Shown: positions 45,578 to 55,480, counted from the stretch's first letter. The stretch is 64,000 nt of DNA from Acidobacteriota bacterium (GCA_021792795.1 JAJYUB010000001.1:141315-205314); one strand, 5' to 3'. Made by a program: numbers and translations. The notes: generated by a model from the sequence alone, not told the origin.

Positions 45578-45648
45578 CGCTTTTTGGATAGTGGCCGATG
45601 GTATGTACCGAAGGCCCGCAACCGCTAGAGAGGCAATAAGGTAACGGT

Positions 45649-46239
45649 ATGGGTTTAGTTCCAATGGTGGTAGAGCAGACGAGTCGGGGCGAGCGCGCCT
45701 ACGACATTTATTCTCGCCTGCTGCGCGACAACATCATTTTTCTGGGCACTCCGATCGACGATCAGATTGCAAATCTCATCATCGCCCAGATGCTGTTCCT
45801 GTCCGGCGAAGACCCGGACAAGGACCTGCAGCTCTACATCAATTCTCCCGGAGGTTCCATTTCCGCCGGGCTTGCGATTTACGATACGATGCAGTTCATC
45901 AAGAACGACGTGGTAACGTATTGCATCGGGCAAGCGGCCAGCATGGGAGCGTTTTTGCTGATGTCCGGCACCAAGGGAAAACGGTTCGCATTGCCCAACT
46001 CCCGTATCCTGATCCACCAGCCGTCCATGGGCGGGCTGTCGGGCCAGGCGACGGACATTGACATTCACGCCCGCGAGATCCTTCGCATTCGTGAAATTAC
46101 CAATCGTTTGATGTCCAAGCACACCGGTCAACCCATTGAGCGGATTGAACGCGATGTAGAGCGCGACTTTATTATGAACGCGCCGCAATCGAAAGAGTAC
46201 GGCATCATCGATGAGATCATTGACAGGCCAAGGACGTAA
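45649..46239 (+). CDS. clpP: ATP-dependent Clp protease proteolytic subunit
   Basis: A 196-residue serine peptidase that forms the tetradecameric Clp chamber. [14 protein letters not shown] has the nucleophile Ser, [10 protein letters not shown] the His, and [20 protein letters not shown] the catalytic Asp. AATAAGGT precedes the ATG at 45649. Placed between tig and clpX, the standard order. Confidence 0.97.
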   Translation: MGLVPMVVEQTSRGERAYDIYSRLLRDNIIFLGTPIDDQIANLIIAQMLFLSGEDPDKDLQLYINSPGGSISAGLAIYDTMQFIKNDVVTYCIGQAASMGAFLLMSGTKGKRFALPNSRILIHQPSMGGLSGQATDIDIHAREILRIREITNRLMSKHTGQPIERIERDVERDFIMNAPQSKEYGIIDEIIDRPRT

Positions 46240-46291
46240 ACCGGGACCGAGCTCGAACGCGGGCCGGGACCGGTGGCAGTGAGGAGACGCA

Positions 46292-47572
46292 ATGATGAAG
46301 ACACGCGCGGGTTCCGACGATGTACTCCGTTGTTCGTTCTGCCATAAATCGCAGGACGCGGTGGCCAAGCTGATTTCCTCGCCCAGCGATTATCCCCGGG
46401 CTTACATCTGCGACGAATGCGTTGCCGTTTGCAACTCCATTCTGGAAGACGACAAGAACGAGGCGCGCCCGGCCGCCGCTCCGGCGCATCTGCCCAAGCC
46501 CCAGGAAGTAAAAGCCTTCATGGATGAGTATGTGATTGGGCAGGAGACGACCAAGAAGAAGCTGGCGGTCGCCGTCTACAACCACTACAAGCGCATCCAG
46601 ATGAACCGCGCCCGCACCAACGACGTGGAGCTGACCAAGTCGAACATCCTCTTGATCGGCCCGACCGGCAGCGGCAAGACCCTGATGGCGCAGACCCTGG
46701 CGCGTACCCTGGATGTTCCTTTCGCCATCGTCGACGCAACCACCCTGACGGAAGCCGGGTATGTCGGCGAAGATGTCGAAAACATTATCCTCAAACTGTT
46801 GCAGGCCGCCGATGGCGACGTTGCCCGCGCCCAGACCGGCATCATCTACATCGACGAAATCGACAAGATCGGGCGCAAGGACGAAAATCCCTCCATTACC
46901 CGCGATGTTTCCGGTGAAGGCGTGCAGCAGGCGCTGCTCAAGATTCTGGAAGGCACCGTCGCCAACGTTCCTCCGCAAGGCGGGCGCAAGCATCCCCACC
47001 AGGAATTCACCCCCGTCGATACCACCAACATTCTGTTTATCTGCGGCGGAGCGTTTGTCGGCCTGGAACGTGTGATTGGCCGCCGCGCCGGCAAGAAGGC
47101 GCTCGGCTTCAAGGCCATTTCCGACCGCGACGGGCAGCCGGCCAATATGGTCCCTTCCTTGCGCGATACAGAATTGCTGCGTCAGACCGAGCCCCAGGAC
47201 CTGATCAAATTCGGCTTGATTCCGGAGTTTGTCGGCCGCCTGCCTGTCATCGGCATTCTGGATGAGCTGGATGAAGCGGCGCTGGTGGAAATCCTGGTCA
47301 AGCCGCGCAACGCCATCATGAAGCAGTATCAGCGCATGTTCGAGTACGAAAACGTGCGCCTCACCTTTAGCCCGGATGCCGTCGGAGCCATCGCGCGCGA
47401 GGCCCTGCATCGCAAGGTAGGGGCGCGCGGCCTGCGCATGATCCTTGAGGAGCTGATGCTTGACCTGATGTATCACCTGCCCAGCAACAAGAAGGTGCGG
47501 GAGATCGAGATCACGGCGGACATGGTCAAGAAACGCGATCTGTCGGTCACCCTGCTGGAGAAGGCCGGATAG
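46292..47572 (+). CDS. clpX: ClpX, ATP-dependent unfoldase of the Clp protease
   Basis: A 426-residue AAA+ protein. Four-Cys zinc finger (RCSFCHKSQ and ICDECVAVC), Walker A GPTGSGKT, pore loop GYVGEDVE, Walker [15 protein letters not shown] loop [10 protein letters not shown], and sensor-2 region [11 protein letters not shown]. The ClpP-docking loop, usually IGF, reads LGF (GKKALGFKA), which is a mild change. Ends with the stem-loop and TTTT at 47653-47691. Confidence 0.97.
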   Translation: MMKTRAGSDDVLRCSFCHKSQDAVAKLISSPSDYPRAYICDECVAVCNSILEDDKNEARPAAAPAHLPKPQEVKAFMDEYVIGQETTKKKLAVAVYNHYKRIQMNRARTNDVELTKSNILLIGPTGSGKTLMAQTLARTLDVPFAIVDATTLTEAGYVGEDVENIILKLLQAADGDVARAQTGIIYIDEIDKIGRKDENPSITRDVSGEGVQQALLKILEGTVANVPPQGGRKHPHQEFTPVDTTNILFICGGAFVGLERVIGRRAGKKALGFKAISDRDGQPANMVPSLRDTELLRQTEPQDLIKFGLIPEFVGRLPVIGILDELDEAALVEILVKPRNAIMKQYQRMFEYENVRLTFSPDAVGAIAREALHRKVGARGLRMILEELMLDLMYHLPSNKKVREIEITADMVKKRDLSVTLLEKAG

Positions 47573-47613
47573 CGCGTCGATGCAATTATGGCGTGTTCGC
47601 GCTAAGGCAGACC

Positions 47614-47629
47614 CCGGACTTTAGTCCGG
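47614..47629 (+). repeat. Short hairpin CCGGACT-TT-AGTCCGG
   Basis: A perfect 7-bp inverted repeat with a two-base loop, between the clpX stop and its main terminator. It may be part of a compound terminator. Confidence 0.5.
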
Positions 47630-47652
47630 CGATGAAAAGCTTCCAGAATATG

Positions 47653-47691
47653 CCTTCAGGCCGGCAGCAACACTGCAGGCCTGAAGGTTTT
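47653..47691 (+). terminator. Rho-independent terminator of tig-clpP-clpX
   Basis: CCTTCAGGCC (47653-47662) pairs with GGCCTGAAGG (47678-47687); a 15-base loop separates the arms and TTTT follows directly. The stem would also serve the convergent SBBP lipoprotein gene from the other side. Confidence 0.8.
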
Positions 47692-47706
47692 CGCCGCCGC
47701 TTCCGT

Positions 47707-49095
47707 TTACGGGCCGAACTGGGTCACAAACAGCTCATTCACATTGTTTGCATTGGTGAAGCCAGGGAACGCGCCCATCGTCGTCCCGGCCACGTAGGCG
47801 TGGTTCTGGCTGTCCGTCGCTACAAACGTCAGTGCGCCCAACATGGTTGAGTTCTTGGCCAGGTCTTTTCCGGTGCCGAATTGTTGCAGCCAGACTCCAG
47901 CGCCGCTCCTATTCAGCTTCGCCAGAAAAACATCGTCCGTATTCGGCGGGTTGGAACTGGAGAAGAAAGGTTTGAACATATTGCCCGTCATCAGCACGTT
48001 GCCGGCAGTGTCCGTCGCCAGGTTGCCGGGAACACAGGTCTGGGCAGCGCCAAATTCCTGTTTCCACTGCTGGGTGCCGGTACCGTTTGCCAGGCTGGCG
48101 ATCACGCACTGATTTTGGCCGGTGCTGTCGTCCACTCCGCCCAGCAAAACGTCACCCTGGGCATCGACCGCGACTTGCGTATAGGTCAGCATCTGGCCGC
48201 CGAATGGCGAGTAGGTCACAGGCAACTGCTGCCACACCGTGTTGCCCGTCGATCCGTCCAGCTTGGCCACCATGTATGTGGTCGAGTTGGAACTCCCCGG
48301 GCCCGGAAATCCGCCTACCGCGATCACATTGCCCTGGCTATCGACGGAGACGCCGGTCGTTTCATAATTGAAGCTGGTGGCATTGTAGGCCTGTTTCCAA
48401 ATCGCCGAGCCGGTGGCGCCACTCAATTTGGCGACGTAGCCGCCTTCGCTGTAACCGTCGCCGAAACCGGCTTGCTCCGTCTCCCCGACCACGATCGCGT
48501 TGCCCTGAGTGTCCACGGCGAGGCCGTTGGCCTGACTCGATCCGGTGGATGGAAATTGCTGGATCCATACCTTCTGTCCAGAGGGGTTCAACTTGATGAC
48601 AACGCTCTGCAGGGTCCCTGCGCTATTCGTAAATCCGGGGAAGGCGCCGTTCGTTGCGCCGGCAACGAAAATGTTTCCCTGGGCATCGGTGGCGATAGCG
48701 TTGGGAAAATCTCCGGAACCTGCGCCGAACTGCTCGGTCCACAGGCGATTGCCGGAGCCGTCGAACTTTACCACCGCAATTTGAGCGGACCCGTTATTGG
48801 TGAATCCTGGGAACGCGCCATAGGTTTCGTCCAGAACGACAACATTTCCCTGCGGGTCGGTGGCGATCCCGTATGCCGTGTCTCCATTGTGAGAGGGGCG
48901 GCCGGTCGAAACGTAGCCGGTGCCGTATTGCTGCAGCCATCCCTGCGTGGAAGCGGTCGGGAACGTTACGGTGTCGGCTGGCGGAGGCCCTGCCGGGTGG
49001 TACAGGCCATTGTTGCAGCCCGCCAGGCCGATCGCCAGGGGAAAAACCAGCGCTGCCTGCGCGACATACTTGTGTGACTGCCAGTTGCGGCGCAT
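47707..49095 (-). CDS. SBBP-repeat lipoprotein (beta-propeller-like)
   Basis: A 462-residue exported protein. The signal PLAIGLAGC is a lipobox. The mature part consists of propeller-type SBBP repeats with the recurring pattern of DxQGNxxVxGxT and WxQQFG. The motif GAFPGFTN appears three times: after DETY, after GATN, and after GTTM. Surface or periplasmic beta-propeller; possibly binding. GGAGG before ATG 49095 fixes the start. Confidence 0.85.
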   Translation of the reverse strand: MRRNWQSHKYVAQAALVFPLAIGLAGCNNGLYHPAGPPPADTVTFPTASTQGWLQQYGTGYVSTGRPSHNGDTAYGIATDPQGNVVVLDETYGAFPGFTNNGSAQIAVVKFDGSGNRLWTEQFGAGSGDFPNAIATDAQGNIFVAGATNGAFPGFTNSAGTLQSVVIKLNPSGQKVWIQQFPSTGSSQANGLAVDTQGNAIVVGETEQAGFGDGYSEGGYVAKLSGATGSAIWKQAYNATSFNYETTGVSVDSQGNVIAVGGFPGPGSSNSTTYMVAKLDGSTGNTVWQQLPVTYSPFGGQMLTYTQVAVDAQGDVLLGGVDDSTGQNQCVIASLANGTGTQQWKQEFGAAQTCVPGNLATDTAGNVLMTGNMFKPFFSSSNPPNTDDVFLAKLNRSGAGVWLQQFGTGKDLAKNSTMLGALTFVATDSQNHAYVAGTTMGAFPGFTNANNVNELFVTQFGP

Positions 49096-49253
49096 GTTGG
49101 CATACCTCCAAAACACCACAGTAGCACGGAGATTCGACGCGCAGAATTGCGAAATGTCAACGCATTTCGATGGTTTTTTGCGCGCAGTTTCCCTGGATGT
49201 ATCTTGGAATCAGGACGCTGCGTCGTTTGAAGATCCAAATGCATCCAAAACTT

Positions 49254-50267
49254 ATGCAAACCACAGAAGATGTATCCGCGACCACGCGGCAGCTTGGCAA
49301 CTCCGACCTGCATATCACCGCCATCGGCTTCGGCGCCTGGGCCATCGGCGGCGGCGACTGGCAGTTTGGCTGGGGCGCGCAGGACGACAACGATTCTGTC
49401 GCCGCGATCCAGCGCGCCCTCGACCTGGGCATCAACTGGATCGATACCGCCGCGGTCTACGGCCTTGGCCACTCTGAAGAAGTGGTGGCCCGCGCCCTGG
49501 AAGGACGGCAGCGGAAGCCCTACGTCTTTACCAAATGCTCGAGGATCTGGAGCAGAAAGTCCGGGGAGACCAGGGACCAAATTCACAGCAGCCTGAAGCG
49601 GGATTCCGTCCGTAACGAACTTGAATCCAGCCTTCGCCGCCTCAAGATGGACGCGGTCGATCTCTACCAGGTCCACTGGCCCGATCCCGAAGATCGGATT
49701 GAGGAAGGTTGGGAGACCCTGGCGGAATTGAAGCAGGAAGGCAAGGTCCGCTACATCGGCGTATCGAATTTTTCCGTCGTGCAAATGGAGCGCATCTCGA
49801 AGATCGCGCCCATTACCTCATTGCAGCCGCCCTACTCCATGCTGAATCGAGGCGTCGAACAGGAAATTCTTCCGTATTGCCAGCAGCACGACATTGGCGT
49901 CATCAATTACTCGCCCATGGTGTCCGGCCTGCTGACCGGCGCGATGACCAAGGAACGCGTCGCCCAGTTTCCGCAAGACGATTGGCGTCGCAACAATGCC
50001 CGCTTCCAGGAGCCGCAACTCAGCCGCAATCTGAAGCTGGTCGAACTGCTGCGGGAAATCGGCAGCGCGCGCGGCCGTTCTCCCGGAGAAGTCGCCATCG
50101 CCTGGACGCTGCGTCAACCTGCCATCACCGCCGCCATTGTCGGCGCGCGTAACGCGCGGCAAGTGGATGGCATCGTCGGTGCGGCCGCGTTTCGGCTTCA
50201 GTTGGATGAAATCGCTCGCATTGAAGATTTTCTGACGGCGAACCCCGTTCCGGTCAAGCCAAAGTAA
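49254..50267 (+). CDS. Aldo/keto reductase
   Basis: A 337-residue NAD(P)H-dependent oxidoreductase. TRQLGNSDLHITAIGFGAWA opens the barrel, WIDTAAVYGLGHSEEVVARA supplies Asp and Tyr, VFTKCSRIW the Lys, and DLYQVHWPDPEDR the His of the catalytic tetrad. EGKVRYIGVSNFS and the final AIVGARNARQV are family signatures. Cytoplasmic; substrate unknown. A start at ATG 49239 is also possible. Confidence 0.93.
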   Translation: MQTTEDVSATTRQLGNSDLHITAIGFGAWAIGGGDWQFGWGAQDDNDSVAAIQRALDLGINWIDTAAVYGLGHSEEVVARALEGRQRKPYVFTKCSRIWSRKSGETRDQIHSSLKRDSVRNELESSLRRLKMDAVDLYQVHWPDPEDRIEEGWETLAELKQEGKVRYIGVSNFSVVQMERISKIAPITSLQPPYSMLNRGVEQEILPYCQQHDIGVINYSPMVSGLLTGAMTKERVAQFPQDDWRRNNARFQEPQLSRNLKLVELLREIGSARGRSPGEVAIAWTLRQPAITAAIVGARNARQVDGIVGAAAFRLQLDEIARIEDFLTANPVPVKPK

Positions 50268-50277
50268 TCATCGGGGT

Positions 50278-50315
50278 CCATCCTCGCGGGTCGCTGTGGC
50301 GACCGGTGAGGATGG
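50278..50315 (+). terminator. Imperfect hairpin between aldo/keto reductase and nfo
   Basis: CCATCCTC (50278-50285) pairs with GAGGATGG (50308-50315), and within it GGTCGC (50289-50294) with GCGACC (50299-50304). It follows the reductase stop by ten bases and is followed by AAAAA rather than T's, so it may be a terminator or a processing structure. Confidence 0.45.
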
Positions 50316-50373
50316 AAAAATTGGCCCATTCCAATCGGGCCGGACCAGTAAGCGGAATGTCCTCAATATCGAC

Positions 50374-51276
50374 ATGTCAAAAACTGCCAGCCTGCAACAG
50401 AACGCCGCTCATCGCCTCATCGGCGTTCACCTCTCCACCACCGGCGGCGTTGCGAATGCAGTCCGTCGCGCCTCCGAAATAGGCGCCAACACTCTGCAGA
50501 TTTTCTCTTCCAGCCCGCGCATGTGGCGCGCCTCGAAGATCACCGCCGAGCAGGCCACCGCAACCCGCGCCGCGCGCGAAGAGTTGGCAATCGGTCCGCT
50601 CGTAATCCATACCAGTTACCTCGTGAACCTTTGCAGTCAGTCGGAAGAAATCCGCGAAAAATCCGTGCTGGCCTTTCGCGGCGAAATTGAACGCGCGCTG
50701 GCCCTGGGCGCGGAATACCTCGTCGTCCATCCCGGCTCCTACCGCGGCTTGACGCGTCAGCAAGGGTTGGAACTCGCGGCCAAATCCATCCAGCAAGCCA
50801 TCGCCGGCCTGCCCTGGCAGCAGACGCTCTTTCATGTCCTGATCGAAAATACGGCGGGCGCGGAACATTCGCTCGGCGGCTCGTTCGAGCAGGTTGCGGA
50901 ACTGATCGAGCATCTTCGTCCGCACGCGCCCGTGGCGGCGTGTCTCGATACCTGCCACACCCACGTCTCCGGCTATGACATTGTCAGCGACGCCGGATGG
51001 GCCGAAACCATGGCTCAGATCGAGCGCGCTATCGGCTGCGAGAATGTCCGCGTGTGGCATTGCAATGACGCCAAGGCCGCGCGCGGCTCGAAACTTGACC
51101 GCCATGAGCACATCGGCGAAGGAAAGATCGGACTGGGACCATTCCGACGTCTCCTGCGCGAGCCGGCATTCGCCCACGCCGCCTTCATCGCCGAAACTCC
51201 CGTCGACGCCCCCGGGGATGAGGAACGCAACGTCCTCGCCCTGCGCGGACTGGCCGGTTCGCTCGCGCCTCGTTGA
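50374..51276 (+). CDS. nfo: Endonuclease IV (AP endonuclease)
   Basis: A 300-residue TIM-barrel AP endonuclease that cuts DNA at abasic sites. GVHLSTTGGVANAVRRASEI and TLQIFSSSPRMW open the barrel. The metal ligands are visible: LVIHTSYLVNL, YLVVHPGSYRG, VLIENTAGAEHS, CLDTCHTHVSG, WHCNDAKA, DRHEHIGEG and FIAETPVD. ATG at 50374 is chosen; the frame extends a little further upstream. With UdgB nearby the window carries two base-excision repair genes, though not as a unit. Confidence 0.94.
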   Translation: MSKTASLQQNAAHRLIGVHLSTTGGVANAVRRASEIGANTLQIFSSSPRMWRASKITAEQATATRAAREELAIGPLVIHTSYLVNLCSQSEEIREKSVLAFRGEIERALALGAEYLVVHPGSYRGLTRQQGLELAAKSIQQAIAGLPWQQTLFHVLIENTAGAEHSLGGSFEQVAELIEHLRPHAPVAACLDTCHTHVSGYDIVSDAGWAETMAQIERAIGCENVRVWHCNDAKAARGSKLDRHEHIGEGKIGLGPFRRLLREPAFAHAAFIAETPVDAPGDEERNVLALRGLAGSLAPR

Positions 51277-51389
51277 AGCGCCAATCGCCGGCAACATCGC
51301 TCTCCGTCCAGCGTTGAAGAGATGATCCTGCAGGCTGCCGACGACTCATGTTCTTTCCATCCCGCCGTCCCATTTAGAATCAAACCAGC

Positions 51390-54023
51390 ATGTCAAAGGA
51401 CGAACCCAGCCAGCCGACGGCCTCCGCGGCAACGGACCGCACTCCCCGCTATAGCCCTGCCGAAATAGAACCGCGCTGGCAGGCACTGTGGGATGCGCAA
51501 GCGGATCTCTACGCTGCCGAGCCACCCACCAGCGGCAAGCAGAAATATTATGTGCTGGAGATGTTGCCGTATCCTTCCGGCCAGCTCCACATGGGCCACG
51601 TGCGCAATTATGCTATTGGCGACGCGCTGGCGCGGCACATGTGGATGCGCGGCTACAATGTGCTGCACCCCATGGGCTGGGACGCCTTCGGCTTGCCCGC
51701 GGAAAACGCGGCGCTCAAAAACAACACGCCGCCGCGCAACTGGACATTGGCGAACATCGCCGCCATGCGCGGCCAGATGAAGCGCCTCGGTTTGAGTTAC
51801 GACTGGCAGCGCGAAGTCGCCACCTGTGTGCCGGATTATTACCGCTGGAACCAGTGGTTCTTCCTGAAGATGTACCAGCGCGGCCTGGCCTATCGCAAGA
51901 ACAGCAAAGTGAACTGGTGCCCGCAATGTGCCACCGTCCTGGCCAATGAGCAGGTGGTCAACGGCTGTTGCTGGCGGCACGAGGAAACCATCGTCGAGCA
52001 GCGCGAACTGGAACAGTGGTTTTTCCGCATCACGCAATATGCAGATGAGCTGCTGCGCGACCTGGACAAGCTGGACGGCTGGCCGGAAAAAGTTCGCACC
52101 ATGCAGCGCAACTGGATTGGTCGCAGCGAAGGCGCCACGGTCGACTTTTCTGTGATTCCGAAAGATGAAGATCGCCGCGGGCCGCGCTATGCGCCGGTGC
52201 AACTGAACCTGACGGAAACCATGTTGCAGCCAACGCCGGATCGAGAGAAAATTACGGTCTTCACCACCCGAATCGACACCATTTACGGCGCGACTTCGCT
52301 GCTGCTGGCCCCCGAACATCCCTTGGTCGCTCAATTTTCCGCGGACAGTCCTGAACTGCAAAAGAAAATTCGCGAGTTGCTGGAAGAACAGAAAACCGCG
52401 AAGGAAAAAGGCGACTTGGCGGCCCTCGCAAAAGAGGGCGTCGCCACCGGACGCTTCGCCATCCATCCATTCACGCAGGAAGCGGTCCCCATTTGGGTCG
52501 CCAACTATGTGTTGATGGACTACGGGACAGGCGCCGTCATGTCCGTGCCCGCGCACGATGAACGCGACTTTGAGTTCGCGAAAAAGTTCGGCCTGGAATT
52601 GAAAATCGTCGTATTGCCGCGCCATGCCAATGAAGGCGAAAATGGCAACGCGGAGCCGCTGTTGCCGTACACGCATCAAGACAGCCTGCTCATCAACTCC
52701 GGCGAGTTTACCGGTCTGGGATGCCAGGAAGCGCAGCAAAAAATGGCGGCCTTCGCGCAACAACATGGGTTTGGCAAGCCTTCCACGACATATCGCCTGA
52801 AAGATTGGGGCGTGAGCCGCCAGCGCTACTGGGGCACTCCGATTCCGATGATCCATTGCGACAAGGATGGCCTGGTGCCTGTGCCGGAAGACCAGTTGCC
52901 GGTGCTGTTGCCGGACAGCATCGCCATTACGCAGGAAGGCGGATCGCCGCTGTCTCGCGTGCCGGAGTTTGCTCAAGTCGCTTGCCCCAAGTGCGGCGGA
53001 ATGGCGCGGCGCGAAACCGACACCATGGACACCTTCGTCGACTCGTCCTGGTATTTCTATCGCTATGCCGATCCGAAAAATTCCCGCGCGCCATTTGACG
53101 CGGATACAGTTGCCTATTGGTTTCCGATCGATCAATACATCGGCGGCGTCGAACATGCCATTCTGCATTTGATCTATTCGCGCTTCTGGACCAAGATGAT
53201 GCGCGACCTGGGCCTGGTGAAAAATGACGAGCCTGTCGAACATTTATTTACCCAGGGCATGGTCGTCAAGAACGGCGCCAAGATGTCGAAGTCCAAGGGA
53301 AATGTGGTGTCTCCCGACGACATGATCGCGCAGTATGGCGCCGATGCCACGCGGATGTACGCGCTCTTTGCCGCGCCGCCGGACCGCGACCTGGACTGGC
53401 AGGAAGATGGCGTTGCCGGCATCAGCCGTTTTCTCTCGCGAGTCTACCGCTTCGCCGCGCAGGCCATGCCGCGCGTCATTGCCGGCCGCTCGCTGTCGCT
53501 GCCATCCTCGCTGAACCCGCTGGAGCGGCAATTGATGCGCAAGCTGCACCAGACCCTTCGCCGCCTGACGCAGGAGTTTGACGGCCGCTGGCACTTCAAC
53601 ACCTGCATCGCCGCCATTATGGAACTGGTGAACGACCTGACGGCGGATGAAAAAGCGATCGCTTCCGGCGCCGTTGAGGATTCCGTCTTGTATGCGATCG
53701 CGCGCAATCTCGTCTTGATGCTGCAAGCCTTCGCCCCGTATCTTTCCGCGGAACTCTGGCAGCAAATGGGCGAGGACGCCCAGTTGCTGCGCGCCCCATG
53801 GCCCGCCTATGACGAAGCGCTCGCTGCGGAACACGTCCTTGAGGTCCCGGTGCAAATCAACGGAAAGCTGCGCGCCGTGGTCACCGTGCCCGCTGGAAGC
53901 GACGGAGAAGTGCTGCGCGCGACTGCCGACCAAGACCCGAAAATTCAGGCGGCGTTGGCCGGAAAAGAAATCGTGAAAGTCGTCCTGCTGCCCGGCAAGC
54001 TGGTCAATTTCGTCGTCCGCTAG
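51390..54023 (+). CDS. leuS: Leucyl-tRNA synthetase
   Basis: An 877-residue class I aminoacyl-tRNA synthetase. The HIGH motif appears as HMGH in YPSGQLHMGHVRNYAIGD, and KMSKS in GAKMSKSKGNVVSPDD; FVDSSWYFYRYADP and WPIDQYIGGVEHAILHL-type sequence precede it. The CP1 editing insert (VFTTRIDTIYGATSLLLAPE and DYGTGAVMSVPAHDERDFEF) is intact. Length is normal. Confidence 0.98.
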   Translation: MSKDEPSQPTASAATDRTPRYSPAEIEPRWQALWDAQADLYAAEPPTSGKQKYYVLEMLPYPSGQLHMGHVRNYAIGDALARHMWMRGYNVLHPMGWDAFGLPAENAALKNNTPPRNWTLANIAAMRGQMKRLGLSYDWQREVATCVPDYYRWNQWFFLKMYQRGLAYRKNSKVNWCPQCATVLANEQVVNGCCWRHEETIVEQRELEQWFFRITQYADELLRDLDKLDGWPEKVRTMQRNWIGRSEGATVDFSVIPKDEDRRGPRYAPVQLNLTETMLQPTPDREKITVFTTRIDTIYGATSLLLAPEHPLVAQFSADSPELQKKIRELLEEQKTAKEKGDLAALAKEGVATGRFAIHPFTQEAVPIWVANYVLMDYGTGAVMSVPAHDERDFEFAKKFGLELKIVVLPRHANEGENGNAEPLLPYTHQDSLLINSGEFTGLGCQEAQQKMAAFAQQHGFGKPSTTYRLKDWGVSRQRYWGTPIPMIHCDKDGLVPVPEDQLPVLLPDSIAITQEGGSPLSRVPEFAQVACPKCGGMARRETDTMDTFVDSSWYFYRYADPKNSRAPFDADTVAYWFPIDQYIGGVEHAILHLIYSRFWTKMMRDLGLVKNDEPVEHLFTQGMVVKNGAKMSKSKGNVVSPDDMIAQYGADATRMYALFAAPPDRDLDWQEDGVAGISRFLSRVYRFAAQAMPRVIAGRSLSLPSSLNPLERQLMRKLHQTLRRLTQEFDGRWHFNTCIAAIMELVNDLTADEKAIASGAVEDSVLYAIARNLVLMLQAFAPYLSAELWQQMGEDAQLLRAPWPAYDEALAAEHVLEVPVQINGKLRAVVTVPAGSDGEVLRATADQDPKIQAALAGKEIVKVVLLPGKLVNFVVR

Positions 54024-54060
54024 AAGATACTTCGAAAGATGGATTAGACAAAAAACAAAA

Positions 54061-54102
54061 GAGTCATTCTGAGCGAAGCGAAGAATCCAGAGGGTGATCG
54101 CA
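54061..54102 (+). repeat. Dispersed repeat (GAGTCATTCTGAGCG family), copy 2
   Basis: GAGTCATTCTGAGCGAAGCG followed by AAGAATCCAGAGGGTGATCG, 40 of 42 positions identical to 27378-27419. It lies just after leuS. Confidence 0.75.
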
Positions 54103-54158
54103 CCGGCCAGCCTTTGTTTCGCTCAGGACAACGATCATTTTTCAGATGGGCATGATTC

Positions 54159-55115
54159 ATGCGCGTCGAGGCTGGACAGATCGAACTGCAATCCACATCC
54201 CCGCCCGCGGCACAGCCGAATGTTATTCGCGGCACGCAATCTTTTCTGCGCACCATCGCGGAGTGTTGGAAGAGGCCGTCCTTGCTGGGGCTGGAATTGT
54301 TGTGGCGCTGGGGATTCGGCATCCCGGCGGCCGCTGTGCTGGGCTGGGAAGCGTACAGGGTCCTTTCCTCCGTTTCGCTCGCGCAAACTGGCATCGCGCA
54401 TTTCTCCCTGATCGACACGGTCACGGCGGCGCAGATTCTCTCCGCCACCGTCGATGTGCTGCTGCCTCCCATTCGCGAGGTCGCCCGCTGGCTGCTCCCC
54501 GTATTGGCTGTTGCGTGGGCGCTGGCCTCCGGCTTTGGCCGTTCCCTGATGCTGCGCCGCTACGACACGTCCCTGCGTTTCGCCCCGTGGTTGATGGTCG
54601 GCCTGCAATTCCTGCGCATAGTGGTGTTGGGCGCAAGCGTTGTTGTCTGGTTTGCCTGCCTGCACTGGGCGGCCTGGTCTTCGCTCAGTGGCCCCTCGCC
54701 CAGCCTCGTTCTCTATTTCGTTCAAGCGATCGCGCTCTCCTTCGCCATTTTCTTTTTCTGGGCGCTCGTCAGTTGGGTGTTCAGCATTGCGCCCCTGCTG
54801 GCATTGTTGGAAGGCACTGGGATGATTGCCAGCCTGCGCAACTCCCTGCGTTTTGGCCGGGGCTCCTTGCGCGGTCTCCGCTCCAAGCTGGTGGAGATCA
54901 ACCTGGTCCTCGGCATTGTCAAGGCGGCGCTGATCGTGCTCGCCATGGTCTTCTGCGCAACTCCGGTGCCGTTCAAAGAAGAAATCAACGGGACTTCGCT
55001 CTATGTGTGGTGGGCGCTGGTCGCGGTTTTGTATTGCGTGGCATCCGACTTTTTCCAGGTTGCCCGAATCATCGGCTTCCTGGAGCTTTGGCGCGCCGGA
55101 CGGGAGCTAGCGTAG
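54159..55115 (+). CDS. Polytopic membrane protein of unknown function
   Basis: A 318-residue membrane protein with about six hydrophobic segments (GFGIPAAAVLGWEAYRVL, WLLPVLAVAWALASGF, LQFLRIVVLGASVVVWFACL, ALSFAIFFFWALVSWVFSIA, LGIVKAALIVLAMVFCA, VWWALVAVLYCVASDFF). Not recognised. An overlapping frame on the same strand has no support. Between leuS and parD. Confidence 0.75.
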   Translation: MRVEAGQIELQSTSPPAAQPNVIRGTQSFLRTIAECWKRPSLLGLELLWRWGFGIPAAAVLGWEAYRVLSSVSLAQTGIAHFSLIDTVTAAQILSATVDVLLPPIREVARWLLPVLAVAWALASGFGRSLMLRRYDTSLRFAPWLMVGLQFLRIVVLGASVVVWFACLHWAAWSSLSGPSPSLVLYFVQAIALSFAIFFFWALVSWVFSIAPLLALLEGTGMIASLRNSLRFGRGSLRGLRSKLVEINLVLGIVKAALIVLAMVFCATPVPFKEEINGTSLYVWWALVAVLYCVASDFFQVARIIGFLELWRAGRELA

Positions 55116-55153
55116 GCCACGCTGGCTCACGCTTGCCTTTTCGGTCAAGAAGT

Positions 55154-55166
55154 AGCAATATTTGCT
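55154..55166. promoter_or_regulatory. Candidate ParD operator palindrome
   Basis: AGCAA (55154-55158), TAT, TTGCT (55162-55166), a 13-bp inverted repeat 24 bases before the parD ATG. A possible -35 TTGCCT lies 17 bases upstream of the overlapping -10-like CAATAT. Antitoxin autoregulation is typical for this family; here it is inferred. Confidence 0.45.
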
Positions 55167-55189
55167 CTAGTACGATTCGGAGGTAGACC

Positions 55190-55480
55190 ATGCCGGACAT
55201 CCAGAAAGTAAGCGTTGCCCTGACAGGCGAGCAGATTGCCGCGCTCAAATCCGCAGTCGAAACGGGAGAATATGCGACAACCAGCGAGATTGTCCGCGAG
55301 GCCATCCGGGACTGGCAGTTCAAACGCGAGTTGCGTCAAGAGGATGTCAAACGCCTTCGCAGGATGTGGAAGCTAGGGAAGGCAAGCGGGCCAGCCAAGC
55401 CGACGGATTTTGTCGAATTACGGCGCGAGGCGCGAACACGCCTGAAAGCCACGACAAGACAGCGCGCGAATGCGGGTTGA
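55190..55480 (+). CDS. parD: ParD-like antitoxin
   Basis: A 96-residue ribbon-helix-helix antitoxin (QKVSVALTGEQIAALKSAVE and ATTSEIVREAIRDWQF), with a basic, disordered-looking tail (RTRLKATTRQRANAG) that would wrap around the toxin. GGAGGT precedes the ATG. It overlaps parE by 11 bp, so both are translated together. Confidence 0.9.
   Translation: MPDIQKVSVALTGEQIAALKSAVETGEYATTSEIVREAIRDWQFKRELRQEDVKRLRRMWKLGKASGPAKPTDFVELRREARTRLKATTRQRANAG

Noticed and set aside
51393..53243. Long minus-strand reading frame opposite leuS
   Set aside because: The plus-strand frame is an unmistakable leucyl-tRNA synthetase; the opposite frame is His/Arg/Gln-rich with no motif, as expected for a codon-bias artefact.
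54146..55186. Alternative 346-residue frame overlapping the membrane protein after leuS
   Set aside because: His/Arg/Gly-rich and without membrane segments, while the frame from 54159 gives clean transmembrane helices.
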